Shown here: one piece after another, positions 8,548-16,658 of the stretch
Layout: each line of letters begins with the position of its first letter
How positions within the stretch are numbered: position 1 is the first letter of the stretch
Origin: Zoogloeaceae bacterium
GTDB lineage: Bacteria; Pseudomonadota; Gammaproteobacteria; Burkholderiales; Rhodocyclaceae
Assembly (NCBI GenBank): GCA_024235655.1
Contig: JACKLY010000003.1
Span: 124,001 to 188,000 of the forward strand
Direction of reading: 5' to 3'
Length of the DNA: 64,000 bases
The notes under the pieces: generated by a model
What the model was told of the DNA's origin: nothing
Database searches by the model: none
Seen by the model: only the letters and a program-made list of their open reading frames with translations
Made by a program: the position numbers and the translations under genes

Positions 8548-8913
8548 TCAATCGCGGATGATCAACCGGCCGAATGATTCGTGATGTTCATCCAGAGCTG
8601 CATCGATGCTACGGGGAGCGTAACGCGCAGCACGCAGCTTGACCCACTCTTCGAAAGAGGAGTCGCCGACTTCGGGGATACGGCGCTCGGCTTCCCGCCG
8701 CCGATCCTTCCATCCGGAGGGCGGCCCGCATTCCTTTTCACGGCGTTCGCTGACATTTCGCCGTTCCGGAGGGCCAAGGTTTTCTTGACGACGATCAGTC
8801 AACTGACGCTGTTCGGGAGCACCGGCATCAACATGACGACGATCGCTGTCCTGACGGCGGTTGCTGCCATCACGACGCTCGTTCGTACAGCCTCTGAAAT
8901 TTTTCCGGTGCAT
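8548..8913 (-). CDS. Arg-Arg repeat protein, function unknown (121 aa)
   Basis: A very basic small protein. Residues 10-85 are built from loosely repeated units of about 17 residues around R-R pairs: NRRQDSDRR, GAPEQRQLTDRRQENLGPP, ERRNVSERREKECGPP, GWKDRRREAERRIPEV. A more ordinary C-terminus follows (SSFEEWVKLRAARYAPRS). GAGG followed by GGGG precedes the ATG. No signal peptide or membrane segment is present. The RR-x-x-x-(D/E)RR style recalls disordered tails on small Rhodocyclales proteins and the RxxxR arm of PilZ proteins, but there is no PilZ domain, so a c-di-GMP link would be speculation. It stands alone between the helicase and the FliD-like gene. Confidence 0.7.
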   Translation of the reverse strand: MHRKNFRGCTNERRDGSNRRQDSDRRHVDAGAPEQRQLTDRRQENLGPPERRNVSERREKECGPPSGWKDRRREAERRIPEVGDSSFEEWVKLRAARYAPRSIDAALDEHHESFGRLIIRD

Positions 8914-9002
8914 ACCCCTGCCTCATTTGAATCCAGCCTGAGGGTACGACGAAAAACCACCGGCTTGCGGTGACGTATTTCACGAAACGGGGAAAAAAGG
9001 AA

Positions 9003-9812
9003 TTAAAGGCCGAAGATACCGAGATAGGCACCCGCACCGACAGCACCAAAACCATACCTCCGTGCCGTCGATTCAACGGCACTTTGCTGCTCTCCGGAAC
9101 GGTTCGGTGTTTCAGCCGGGCGGGATGGCGATTGGCGATCACGCCCTTCACTGCTCGCGGCGGGATTCAGACGAATGGCATTCCCAGCTGTTTCAGCCGA
9201 ACCTGAATCCGTGGCGGCTCGAATACCCGTTGCCTCAGCCGCACGACCGACATCGCCGAAGGTCTGCACGACGGCTGCAGGATTGGTGCTGAATGCAGCC
9301 TCCAAGGCTTTTGCATCAACGGACAGAGAACCATCCTGACTCACCTGCACACCAGCATCACGGAGGGGCGCCGCAGCATTGCTCACAACGCTTTGCAATT
9401 GTGCCGCAGCCGCACCGGCTTGAGCGCGTTCGGCCGCGTCCGCCGAAAAGGTATTTTCTGCTGCCCGTGTCAGCGCAACACGTTCGGTGTTAAAAGTTTC
9501 AGCAAAGGACTCTGCCAGTTGCCGGACCTCGGAAACGACATCTTCCTGACGGGCTGTCTGCAGCGCACGAGCCGCAGTCTGGACATTGTCCAAGGCGACC
9601 TGCGCCTGCCCGGAAGTCGAAATGCGCACCTCACTGCTTTGCTGGGCGGCAATACCATTCACGCCAGCATCAGTTGCAGGCCTCTCAGGATTTGCGGCAG
9701 GCTGGGCAGCCGATTCCCCCTGTCGAACCGAGGTCGACAGGTTGCGCTCGCTCTGGTTGGAATAGAGCGCTTCGATGCTGCTTGCAGATAATCCGGAAGC
9801 TGTAACGGCCAT
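9003..9812 (-). CDS. Uncharacterised Ala/Ser-rich protein with a FliD-like C-terminal segment
   Basis: A 269-residue protein, low in complexity and rich in Ala, Gln, Ser and Glu. The N-terminus MAVTASGLSASSIEALYSNQ looks like that of flagellar axial or FliD proteins. The stretch VQVSQDGSLSVDAKALEAAF followed by STNPAAVVQTFGDVG (about residues 155-190) closely resembles the end of the FliD cap protein family. It is much shorter than FliD, lacks the hook-binding coiled coils at both ends, and finishes with a Gly/Ala hydrophobic tail GAVGAGAYLGIFGL. No flagellar genes are nearby. The family link is by eye and uncertain; no signal peptide is seen. Confidence 0.6.
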   Translation of the reverse strand: MAVTASGLSASSIEALYSNQSERNLSTSVRQGESAAQPAANPERPATDAGVNGIAAQQSSEVRISTSGQAQVALDNVQTAARALQTARQEDVVSEVRQLAESFAETFNTERVALTRAAENTFSADAAERAQAGAAAAQLQSVVSNAAAPLRDAGVQVSQDGSLSVDAKALEAAFSTNPAAVVQTFGDVGRAAEATGIRAATDSGSAETAGNAIRLNPAASSEGRDRQSPSRPAETPNRSGEQQSAVESTARRYGFGAVGAGAYLGIFGL

Positions 9813-9926
9813 GACAACACTCCATGCGGTACTCGCCAGTATAGGGCGATAACGCCTGAAATCAAGCCGCTTGACCGAAGCATGCCTTTGTCACCACAAT
9901 CGCCTCAGACCTTGCTGGAGACGTTG

Positions 9927-10382
9927 ATGCTTGATCAAGCTGTAGCTGACTTCACCCTGCCGGCAACCGGCAGGACAGATTTTTCCCTGACCAACCTGCG
10001 CGGCACCCCGTTGGTTCTTTATTTTTATCCCAAGGACAGCACGCCGGGCTGCACGACAGAAGCCCAGCAATTCCGTGATCTTTACCCTGATTTTCAGGCG
10101 CTGAAATGTACGGTTCTCGGCGTTTCCCGTGATTCGATCCGCTCGCATGAGAACTTCAAGGCAAAGCATTCGCTTCCCTTCGAACTGCTTTCCGATACAG
10201 ACGAAATGCTCTGTACCCGGTTTGCCGTGATCAAGATGAAAAAACTTTACGGAAAGGAGGTTCGCGGTATTGAACGCAGCACCTTTGTCATCGACAGCGA
10301 AGGAGTGCTGCGCAAGGAGTGGCGCGGGGTCAAGGTACCCGGCCACGCCCAGGAAGTGCTGGACTACGTGAGAACCCTTTAA
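9927..10382 (+). CDS. bcp: Thioredoxin-dependent peroxiredoxin, Bcp/PrxQ family
   Basis: A thiol peroxidase that reduces H2O2 and organic hydroperoxides. The start at ATG 9927 (MLDQAVADFTLPAT) is chosen because GGAG lies just upstream and the family begins here; an upstream in-frame ATG at 9882 adds 15 unconserved residues. The peroxidatic Cys42 is in YPKDSTPGCTTEAQQF. In most Bcp proteins a resolving Cys follows five residues later; here that position is Gln47. Cys61 and Cys96 remain, so it is either a 1-Cys enzyme or resolves through another cysteine. It is followed closely by the PhoH gene on the same strand. Confidence 0.93.
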   Translation: MLDQAVADFTLPATGRTDFSLTNLRGTPLVLYFYPKDSTPGCTTEAQQFRDLYPDFQALKCTVLGVSRDSIRSHENFKAKHSLPFELLSDTDEMLCTRFAVIKMKKLYGKEVRGIERSTFVIDSEGVLRKEWRGVKVPGHAQEVLDYVRTL

Positions 10383-10405
10383 TCACTAACGGAGACCCCG
10401 ACACC

Positions 10406-11827
10406 ATGGCCCGCAAACCTGCAGCGCAAGCCAAGTCCGAGCAGATTCGTACCAAGCTCTTCGTTCTCGATACCAACGTGCTGATGCACGATCCGACCAG
10501 CCTCTTCCGCTTTGAAGAACATGATGTCTATCTTCCGATCATGGTTCTTGAAGAGCTCGACAACAACAAGAAGGGCATGTCGGAAATCTCGCGTAATGCT
10601 CGGCAGGCCACGCGCTCTCTTGATGAAATCGTCAGCAGTTACGAAAACGGCATCGAATCCGGCATCCCGCTGGAAGCACCGTCGAAGAAACTGGCCAGCG
10701 GCAAACTGTTCGTACAGACCGAGGCCATCGCCGCCGATCTGCCGGCAGCACTACCGACCTCCAAATACGACAACCAGATCCTGGCCGTCGTCATTCACCT
10801 CCAGCGCAAGCACCCACGCCGCCAGGTTTACCTGGTGTCGAAGGACATCAACATGCGCATCAAGGCCCGCGCCCTGGGTCTGGAAGCGCAGGACTACTTC
10901 AACGACAAGGTGCTGGAAGACACCGACCTGCTCTATACCGGCATGCGAGAACTCCCGGCCGACTTCTGGGACAAGCACGGTCAGGGCATGGAATCGTGGA
11001 AGGAGGAAAGCCACACCAAATATCGCATCAAGGGCCCCCTCAGCGCCCACCTGCTGACCAACGAATTCCTCCACATCAAGGATGACCCGAGCTTTGCCGC
11101 CATTGTTCGCAACGTTTCCGGAAAAACGGCTGAAATCGAAACGCTGACCGACTACACGCACCCGAAAAACAGTGTCTGGGGTGTCACCGCGCGTAATCGC
11201 GAGCAGAACTTTGCCTTGAATCTGCTGATGGATCCGGAAATCGACTTCATCACCCTGCTCGGGCAGGCCGGCACCGGAAAGACGCTGCTGACACTGGCGG
11301 CCGGTCTCAACCAGGTGCTGGAAACCAAGCTCTACGCCGAAATCATCATGACCCGGGTAACCGTGCCGGTGGGTGAGGATATCGGCTTCCTGCCCGGCAC
11401 TGAAGAGGAAAAGATGACGCCATGGATGGGGGCGCTTGAGGACAACCTGGAAGTGCTCAACAAGACCGACGATCAGGCCGGTGACTGGGGACGCGCCGCA
11501 ACCATGGACCTGATCCGCAGCCGGATCAAGGTGAAATCCCTGAATTTCATGCGTGGCCGGACTTTCCTCAGCAAGTATCTGATCATCGATGAAGCGCAGA
11601 ACCTGACGCCGAAGCAGATGAAAACCCTGATCACCCGTGCCGGCCCCGGTACCAAGGTCGTCTGTCTCGGCAACATCGCACAGATCGACACGCCCTACCT
11701 CACTGAAGGCAGTTCAGGTTTGACCTACGTGGTTGACCGCTTCAAGGGCTGGGGACATTCCGGACACATCACCCTGCAACGTGGTGAACGTTCACGCCTC
11801 GCCGACCACGCAGCCGAAGTACTTTGA
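10406..11827 (+). CDS. PIN domain-PhoH family ATPase (PhoH2-like)
   Basis: A fusion of an N-terminal PIN ribonuclease domain and a C-terminal PhoH ATPase, 473 residues. The PIN start is visible as LFVLDTNVLMHDPTSLF with following acidic residues (VLEELDNNK). The ATPase has Walker A LLGQAGTGKTLLT around residue 290 and Walker B LIIDEAQNLTPKQMKT near residue 395. PhoH2-type fusions have RNA helicase/RNase activity in other bacteria; the physiological target here is unknown. The start at 10406 follows GGAG at 10391 and excludes an upstream in-frame extension that overlaps bcp. It lies 23 bases after bcp. Confidence 0.93.
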   Translation: MARKPAAQAKSEQIRTKLFVLDTNVLMHDPTSLFRFEEHDVYLPIMVLEELDNNKKGMSEISRNARQATRSLDEIVSSYENGIESGIPLEAPSKKLASGKLFVQTEAIAADLPAALPTSKYDNQILAVVIHLQRKHPRRQVYLVSKDINMRIKARALGLEAQDYFNDKVLEDTDLLYTGMRELPADFWDKHGQGMESWKEESHTKYRIKGPLSAHLLTNEFLHIKDDPSFAAIVRNVSGKTAEIETLTDYTHPKNSVWGVTARNREQNFALNLLMDPEIDFITLLGQAGTGKTLLTLAAGLNQVLETKLYAEIIMTRVTVPVGEDIGFLPGTEEEKMTPWMGALEDNLEVLNKTDDQAGDWGRAATMDLIRSRIKVKSLNFMRGRTFLSKYLIIDEAQNLTPKQMKTLITRAGPGTKVVCLGNIAQIDTPYLTEGSSGLTYVVDRFKGWGHSGHITLQRGERSRLADHAAEVL

Positions 11828-11884
11828 CCCTGTGCTCGCTGTGCCTGGCAAGCACTGCGAGCAGTAACTCCAATCAAGAATCGG

Positions 11885-11913
11885 CAAGCCCTGGCCGCCA
11901 CGGCCAGGGCTTG
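11885..11913 (+). terminator. Strong hairpin after the PhoH gene
   Basis: A perfect 12-bp stem CAAGCCCTGGCC/GGCCAGGGCTTG (11885-11896 with 11902-11913) with a 5-base loop, 57 bases after the PhoH stop. The downstream run (TGTGCTCTG) is not a clean T-tract, so intrinsic termination is uncertain. An extended -10 (TGCTACAAT, 11919-11927) for the next gene follows immediately. Confidence 0.5.
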
Positions 11914-12000
11914 TGCTCTGCTACAATCGCCGCCTGTTCAAGCCCGGATATCCAGCCGCGTCACACGACACGGTCTTGTTGCTTTTACCGGAGAGCATTT

Positions 12001-13182
12001 GTGAAACGACGTCATTTCATCGCTGCCACTGCTGCTAGTCTGCTGCCGCTGCTGGGCTCCAAAGAAGCAATGGCAGCCCCGGCCAACTCGCGCAAAAAGC
12101 CGGCGACAAAACCCGTTGCCAAGAATACCGCCAAGAAACCAGTGGACCCGGTTCAAGCCAACGAAACCCGCGTGGCTGCGGCGGCTGTCCCGGAAGACCC
12201 GGTTGCATCATGGCGCACCTACGAACTGAAGACTGAGATCAACATCCTGCAAGCCGGCAGCGGAACTCGCCTGTGGCTTCCTCTGGCCATGTACAAGGAC
12301 ACGTCATGGCAGCGCACACTCAGTCATTCCTGGCAAGGAAATTTCCTGAAGGCAGGGATTTATCGCGATCCGGTTGCGGAAATGGAAGTGTTCACCGCGG
12401 AATGGGCGGATGGCATCACGCCTTCACTGGCCATATCGAGTCAGATTGAAACGCAGGATCGGCATTTTGATGTCAGCAAGAAGCATTGCGCACCGGAACG
12501 CCGCGATGTGCTGCGCCAGAACCTGCAGAGCACCGAGCTGATGCCGATCAACGACAAGACCCAGTCGATTGCCGAACGCATTGTCGGCCGGGTCAAGGAT
12601 CCGCTGGCTCAGGGGAAAGTGATCTATGACTGGGTGGCCGATCTGGCCATCAACCCGCAAAACACCTCAGCCTTTGCCGCTGGCGGCATCGAACCCGCCC
12701 CCGAACTGACCAATGCCCTGGGTCGCAATGCGGGTTATGCCATGCTGTTCGTCGCGCTGTGTCGCGCCATCGGCCTGCCGGCACGTCCAGTATTTGGCCT
12801 GCGTATCGACAGTTCACGGCTATTCAACAGTCTTGGCCAACTGGGCGAACTGAACCGGGCCTTTCATTGCCGTGCAGAATTCTATGCCCCCGGCTATGAC
12901 TGGATTCCAGTGAACCCGGCAGATCTGCGGCAAACGGTGCTGGAAGAAAAACTGCTCCCCGACGACAGCAAGTTGCAGGTGTTGAAAAAACTGCTGTTCG
13001 GCTTCTGGGAAATGAACTGGGTGGGGCTCAACACGGCGTTGGAAGTCACCCCGAAAAATGGCTTGGGCAAACCCTTGCCCTTCCTCGCTACCGCGTACGT
13101 TGAAACGGCTGAAGGGCCGCTCGACACGGCCAACGCCGACCGCTTCAGCATCCGCATGAAGGCTCGGCGCAGTGAGGCTTAA
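12001..13182 (+). CDS. Secreted transglutaminase-fold protein with Asn at the nucleophile position
   Basis: A GTG start after GGAGAG gives 393 residues. The N-terminus VKRRHFIAATAASLLPLL ends in an AMA-AP signal cleavage site and has a twin-Arg-like RRHF, so Tat or Sec export is likely; a Lys/Ala/Pro-rich linker follows. The core GRNAGYAMLFVALCRAIGLP then AR matches the transglutaminase-like (TGc) motif, and His289 (FHCRAEFY) and Asp308 (WIPVNPADL) fit the rest of the triad. Where the catalytic Cys is expected (three before the aromatic Tyr246) there is Asn243. It may therefore be a binding protein rather than a protease or transglutaminase. Longer in-frame readings from 11824 run through the hairpin and are rejected. 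Confidence 0.78.
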   Translation: MKRRHFIAATAASLLPLLGSKEAMAAPANSRKKPATKPVAKNTAKKPVDPVQANETRVAAAAVPEDPVASWRTYELKTEINILQAGSGTRLWLPLAMYKDTSWQRTLSHSWQGNFLKAGIYRDPVAEMEVFTAEWADGITPSLAISSQIETQDRHFDVSKKHCAPERRDVLRQNLQSTELMPINDKTQSIAERIVGRVKDPLAQGKVIYDWVADLAINPQNTSAFAAGGIEPAPELTNALGRNAGYAMLFVALCRAIGLPARPVFGLRIDSSRLFNSLGQLGELNRAFHCRAEFYAPGYDWIPVNPADLRQTVLEEKLLPDDSKLQVLKKLLFGFWEMNWVGLNTALEVTPKNGLGKPLPFLATAYVETAEGPLDTANADRFSIRMKARRSEA

Positions 13183-13306
13183 GCTATTTGAGAAACGGCC
13201 AATGGCAGATAGCCAGCCGCTATCGAAAGCATGAAATGAATCAACTGGAGCTTGTCGCTCAGACACTCCAAACTACAGCCATGAACACTGTCACAGGAGA
13301 AAGATC

Positions 13307-13534
13307 ATGGCCAAAACGCTCACCTTCGCAGCCTGCCACTTCACGGTTGCCTTCAGTGTCGCCTATCTCCTGACCGGCGATGCCGGCATCAGCAGCCTGC
13401 TTGCCCTCGTCGAGCCCGCCTGCAACACCGTCGCCTATTACTTTCACGAGAAGGCATGGATTCGCTACAACTCACGCACGCGCAGCGCGGTGCAAGCGCC
13501 CATACCGCATGGTCACGGACTTGGCTGCACCTGA
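13307..13534 (+). CDS. Small membrane protein, DUF2061 family
   Basis: A 75-residue protein with one or two short hydrophobic segments: ACHFTVAFSVAYLLTGDAG then ISSLLALVEPACNTVAYYF. The features H-x8-Y-LTGD and the ending E-(x)n-YYFHEKAW are characteristic of DUF2061, a small inner-membrane family of unknown function. A clear ribosome-binding site (CAGGAGAAAG) precedes the ATG. It is convergent with dnaB. Confidence 0.8.
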   Translation: MAKTLTFAACHFTVAFSVAYLLTGDAGISSLLALVEPACNTVAYYFHEKAWIRYNSRTRSAVQAPIPHGHGLGCT

Positions 13535-13540
13535 GGTGAA

Positions 13541-13556
13541 TCCCGTCCGGACGGGA
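13541..13556. repeat. 16-bp perfect palindrome between convergent genes
   Basis: TCCCGTCCGGACGGGA reads the same on both strands and lies 6 bases after the DUF2061 gene and 19 before the end of dnaB. It could fold with a 6-bp stem and CCGG loop as a weak shared terminator, though no T-tract is present. Confidence 0.4.
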
Positions 13557-13575
13557 AACTTCAACCGGGCATGGG

Positions 13576-14973
13576 TCAGTAGCTGCCAGGCGCAGCAAAA
13601 TTCTCGAAACGGGTGTATTCGCCGAGGAATGAGAGGCGCACGGTGCCAATCGGGCCGTTACGCTGCTTGCCGATGATGATCTCAGCAGTACCCTTTTCCT
13701 GCGAATCCGGGTTGTAAACCTCGTCCCGGTAGATGAACATGATCACGTCGGCATCCTGCTCGATGGCACCTGACTCTCGCAGGTCGGACATCACCGGCCG
13801 TTTGTTCGGACGCTGCTCCAGCGAACGGTTGAGCTGCGACAGCGCAATGACCGGGCACTCCAGTTCCTTCGCCAGGCCTTTGAGCGAGCGCGAGATTTCC
13901 GAGATTTCCGTGGCCCGGTTTTCGCCCGCACTGCTGCCGGACATGAGCTGCAGATAGTCGATCACGATCAGGCCAAGCTTGCCGCATTGACGGTGCAGGC
14001 GACGGGCGCGGGCACGCAGATCAATCGGGTTCAGCGCCGGCGTTTCGTCGATGTAGATCGCTTTTTCGTGGATCTTGCCCAACGCATAGGAAAGGCGCGA
14101 CCACTCGTCGTCATTGAGCTTTCCGGTACGTACGTTCTGCTGATTGAGGCGGCCAACCGAGGCCAGCATCCGCATGGCCAGCTGGGCGCCACCCATTTCC
14201 ATTGAGAACACCGCCACCGGCGCACCGTAATCAATCGCAACGTGCTCGGCCATGTTCAATGCCAGCGAGGTCTTGCCCATCGACGGGCGGCCGGCCACGA
14301 TGACCAGATCACCGGGCTGCAGGCCGGAGGTCATCTTGTCGAGGTCGTTGTAGCCGGTGGGGATACCGGTGATATCGGAAGGGTTATCGCGGTCGTGCAA
14401 TTCCTGGATGCGCTCGACCACCTGCGTCAGCAGCGGGTTGATGTGCTGGAAGCCGGTCTGGTGGCGCATGCCGGATTCGGCAATGGCAAAGACCTTGGCC
14501 TCGGCTTCGTCAAGCAGCGTCTTCGGCTCACGACCGAGCGGGTTCAACGCGCTGGAGGCGATCTCGTCGCCGGCGGTGACCAGTTGGCGCAGGATGGCAC
14601 GTTCGCGCACGATCTCGCCATAACGGCGGATATTGGCTGCCGACGGCGTGTTCTGCGCCAGTTCCCCCAGATAGGCCAGTCCGCCGGTGTGCTCGGTCTC
14701 GCCGGCTGCGTCCAGGGCTTCCGCCACGGTCACCACATCGACCGGCTTGGCGCGTTCAAGCATGCGCTGTACGGCGCGGAAGATACGGCGATGCTCGTCG
14801 CGGTAGAAATCGGTATCCGAAATCAGGTCGCTGATCTTGTCGTAGGCAGAGTTGTCCAGCAGCAGGCCACCGATTACCGACTGTTCAGCCTCGACCGAAT
14901 GCGGCGGAATGCGCAAAGCGGCAATGGCCGGATCAATCTGGGGTTGCTGCTGTCGTTTCTGGAATTGGGCCAT
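13576..14973 (-). CDS. dnaB: Replicative DNA helicase DnaB
   Basis: The hexameric helicase of the replication fork, 465 residues. The N-terminal primase-interacting domain begins IPPHSVEAEQSVIGGLLLDN; the RecA-like domain has Walker A IVAGRPSMGKTSLALN near residue 215 and LIVIDYLQLMSG (Walker B/H3) near residue 330. The start MAQFQKRQQQ gives a normal length. It is a single gene here: the next gene upstream (15143) is divergent and the DUF2061 gene is convergent. Nothing unusual is seen; no intein interrupts it. Confidence 0.97.
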   Translation of the reverse strand: MAQFQKRQQQPQIDPAIAALRIPPHSVEAEQSVIGGLLLDNSAYDKISDLISDTDFYRDEHRRIFRAVQRMLERAKPVDVVTVAEALDAAGETEHTGGLAYLGELAQNTPSAANIRRYGEIVRERAILRQLVTAGDEIASSALNPLGREPKTLLDEAEAKVFAIAESGMRHQTGFQHINPLLTQVVERIQELHDRDNPSDITGIPTGYNDLDKMTSGLQPGDLVIVAGRPSMGKTSLALNMAEHVAIDYGAPVAVFSMEMGGAQLAMRMLASVGRLNQQNVRTGKLNDDEWSRLSYALGKIHEKAIYIDETPALNPIDLRARARRLHRQCGKLGLIVIDYLQLMSGSSAGENRATEISEISRSLKGLAKELECPVIALSQLNRSLEQRPNKRPVMSDLRESGAIEQDADVIMFIYRDEVYNPDSQEKGTAEIIIGKQRNGPIGTVRLSFLGEYTRFENFAAPGSY

Positions 14974-15142
14974 GGCTCATGTCGCGTCGGAAGAGCAGCG
15001 AGTTTACCTGCCCCCATCCAAAACAGAAAGCCGGAATCACGAATACCGGCAAACGGATCTTTCCCCCGAGGCCTGGGCATTCACATAAAATGCGGCCTGA
15101 ACGCTCTCCTGGCACACGCCGTCACTTGATACCCTCCCACTG

Positions 15143-16057
15143 ATGACCCATACCCGCGCCGTTTCGCTGATGATTCTGGTCACCCTGCTCTGGAGCATTG
15201 CCGGTGTTGTCACGCGCCATCTGGATACGGCACAGAGTTTCGAAGTCACTTTCTGGCGCAGTTTCTTCAATGCCATTGCGCTGGCTATCGGGCTCACCTT
15301 CCTGCGTGGCACCGCGCTCTGGCGACACCTGCTGCAATCGCCGCTGAGCATCTGGGTTTCCGGTGTCTGCTGGGCTGTCATGTTCACTGCTTTCATGGTT
15401 GCACTGACCTTGACCTCCGTGGCCAACGTGCTGGTCACCATGGCCATCGGCCCCCTGCTCACCGCCCTCTTTGCCCGCGTATTTCTGCATCATCGCCTGC
15501 CGCGGCGCACCTGGCTGGCTATTTTCATCGCCGGTGCCGGCATCAGTTGGATGTTCGGACAGGAAATGAAGAACGGCATTTCGGCACTGGGCACGCTGGT
15601 CGCGCTTGCCGTACCGCTGGCAGGCGCCATCAACTTCACCCTGCTGCAACACATCAGCCATGGTACGCCCGACCCGGAAGCCGTGATGCCGACCCGCAGC
15701 CCGGATATGTTGCCCGCCATCTTCATCGGCGCCGTTCTCTCGGCCGCCTTCACCCTGCCACTGGCCTGGCCGATGCAGGCCTCCATGCACGACATCAGCC
15801 TGCTTGCCCTGCTTGGCAGCCTGCAACTGGCCGTACCCTGCTTGTTGCTGGTGCGCATCACCCGCGTTCTGCCAGCGCCGGAAATCGCCCTGCTCTGCCT
15901 GCTGGAAGTGGTTTTCGGCGTGCTCTGGGTCTGGCTCGGCGCTGGTGAGGCGCCAACATCGGCAACGCTGACCGGTGGCGCACTGGTGCTTGGCGCATTG
16001 CTCGCGAATGAACTGCTGGCACTGAAGAAACCTGCCTCACCGTCTCAACAGAAATAA
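15143..16057 (+). CDS. EamA/DMT-family drug/metabolite exporter
   Basis: An integral membrane protein of 304 residues with about ten hydrophobic segments, arranged as two EamA repeats. It starts MTHTRAVSLMILVTLLWSIA, with the typical LLWSxxGVxxR motif, and the second half begins near ALGTLVALAVPLAGAINFTL. Family members export amino acids or other metabolites; the substrate cannot be read from sequence. No convincing Shine-Dalgarno is seen, so the start is by similarity to the family. creA follows 37 bases later on the same strand. Confidence 0.85.
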   Translation: MTHTRAVSLMILVTLLWSIAGVVTRHLDTAQSFEVTFWRSFFNAIALAIGLTFLRGTALWRHLLQSPLSIWVSGVCWAVMFTAFMVALTLTSVANVLVTMAIGPLLTALFARVFLHHRLPRRTWLAIFIAGAGISWMFGQEMKNGISALGTLVALAVPLAGAINFTLLQHISHGTPDPEAVMPTRSPDMLPAIFIGAVLSAAFTLPLAWPMQASMHDISLLALLGSLQLAVPCLLLVRITRVLPAPEIALLCLLEVVFGVLWVWLGAGEAPTSATLTGGALVLGALLANELLALKKPASPSQQK

Positions 16058-16094
16058 CGGCAAGCCCCACCATGCCAAGGCCAAGAAGAAAACC

Positions 16095-16556
16095 ATGCAC
16101 AAAAAACTAATCTGCCTCGCCCTGTTTGCCCTGCTACCCGTTTCAGCCAGCGCAGAAACCATCGGCTGCGTCACCACTACCTGGAAACTGATCGGCGCCA
16201 ATCACAAGGTTTGCGTTGAAGCCTTTGCCGACCCCAAGGTGCCGGGTGTCACCTGCCATGTCAGCCAGGCGAAAACCGGCGGGCTTTCCGGCACCTTCGG
16301 CCTTGCCGAAGATCCCTCGCAATTTTCACTGGCGTGCCGCCAGACCGGCCCGATTCAACTTCCGGAAAAACTGCCCAGGGACGAAACCGTCTTCACCGAG
16401 GACACGTCCATCCTCTTCAAGGAAACCCGCATCGTCCGCCTGTGGGACAAGGCGCACAACACACTGGTCTATCTCGCCATCAGCCGCAAGCTGATAGACG
16501 GCGCGCCCGCCAACAGTATCTCCACAGTCCCGGTCATGCCCTGGGGGCCGCGATAA
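16095..16556 (+). CDS. creA: Periplasmic CreA family protein
   Basis: A 153-residue exported protein. The signal peptide MHKKLICLALFALLPVSASA is followed by mature ETIGCV. The conserved CreA core is clear: EAFADPKVPGVTCHVSQAKT, then GTFGLAEDPSQFSLACRQTG. CreA's function is unknown even in E. coli, where it lies in the creABCD locus; here it stands after a metabolite exporter without creB or creC. A strong terminator follows. Confidence 0.92.
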   Translation: MHKKLICLALFALLPVSASAETIGCVTTTWKLIGANHKVCVEAFADPKVPGVTCHVSQAKTGGLSGTFGLAEDPSQFSLACRQTGPIQLPEKLPRDETVFTEDTSILFKETRIVRLWDKAHNTLVYLAISRKLIDGAPANSISTVPVMPWGPR

Positions 16557-16592
16557 GAGATTTGCCATACCGCGACTTCATTCTCCAAAAAC

Positions 16593-16624
16593 AAAAAGCC
16601 CCGGAATCGCTTCCGGGGCTTTTT
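16593..16624. terminator. Bidirectional intrinsic terminator between creA and rplI
   Basis: A 14-bp perfect stem AAAAAGCCCCGGAA/TTCCGGGGCTTTTT (16593-16606 with 16611-16624) with loop TCGC. It has A and T tracts on both sides, so it can end both the rightward creA transcript and the leftward rpsF-priB-rpsR-rplI transcript. Confidence 0.93.
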
Positions 16625-16658
16625 ACAACCGAAGGCCGCCGTAGCGGCCTCAAGTAGA

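Noticed and set aside
11824..12000. Extension of the pseudo-transglutaminase gene upstream to 11824
   Set aside because: The extra residues run through a strong hairpin and promoter-like sequence and would bury the export signal; the GTG at 12001 has GGAGAG upstream and gives a normal signal peptide.
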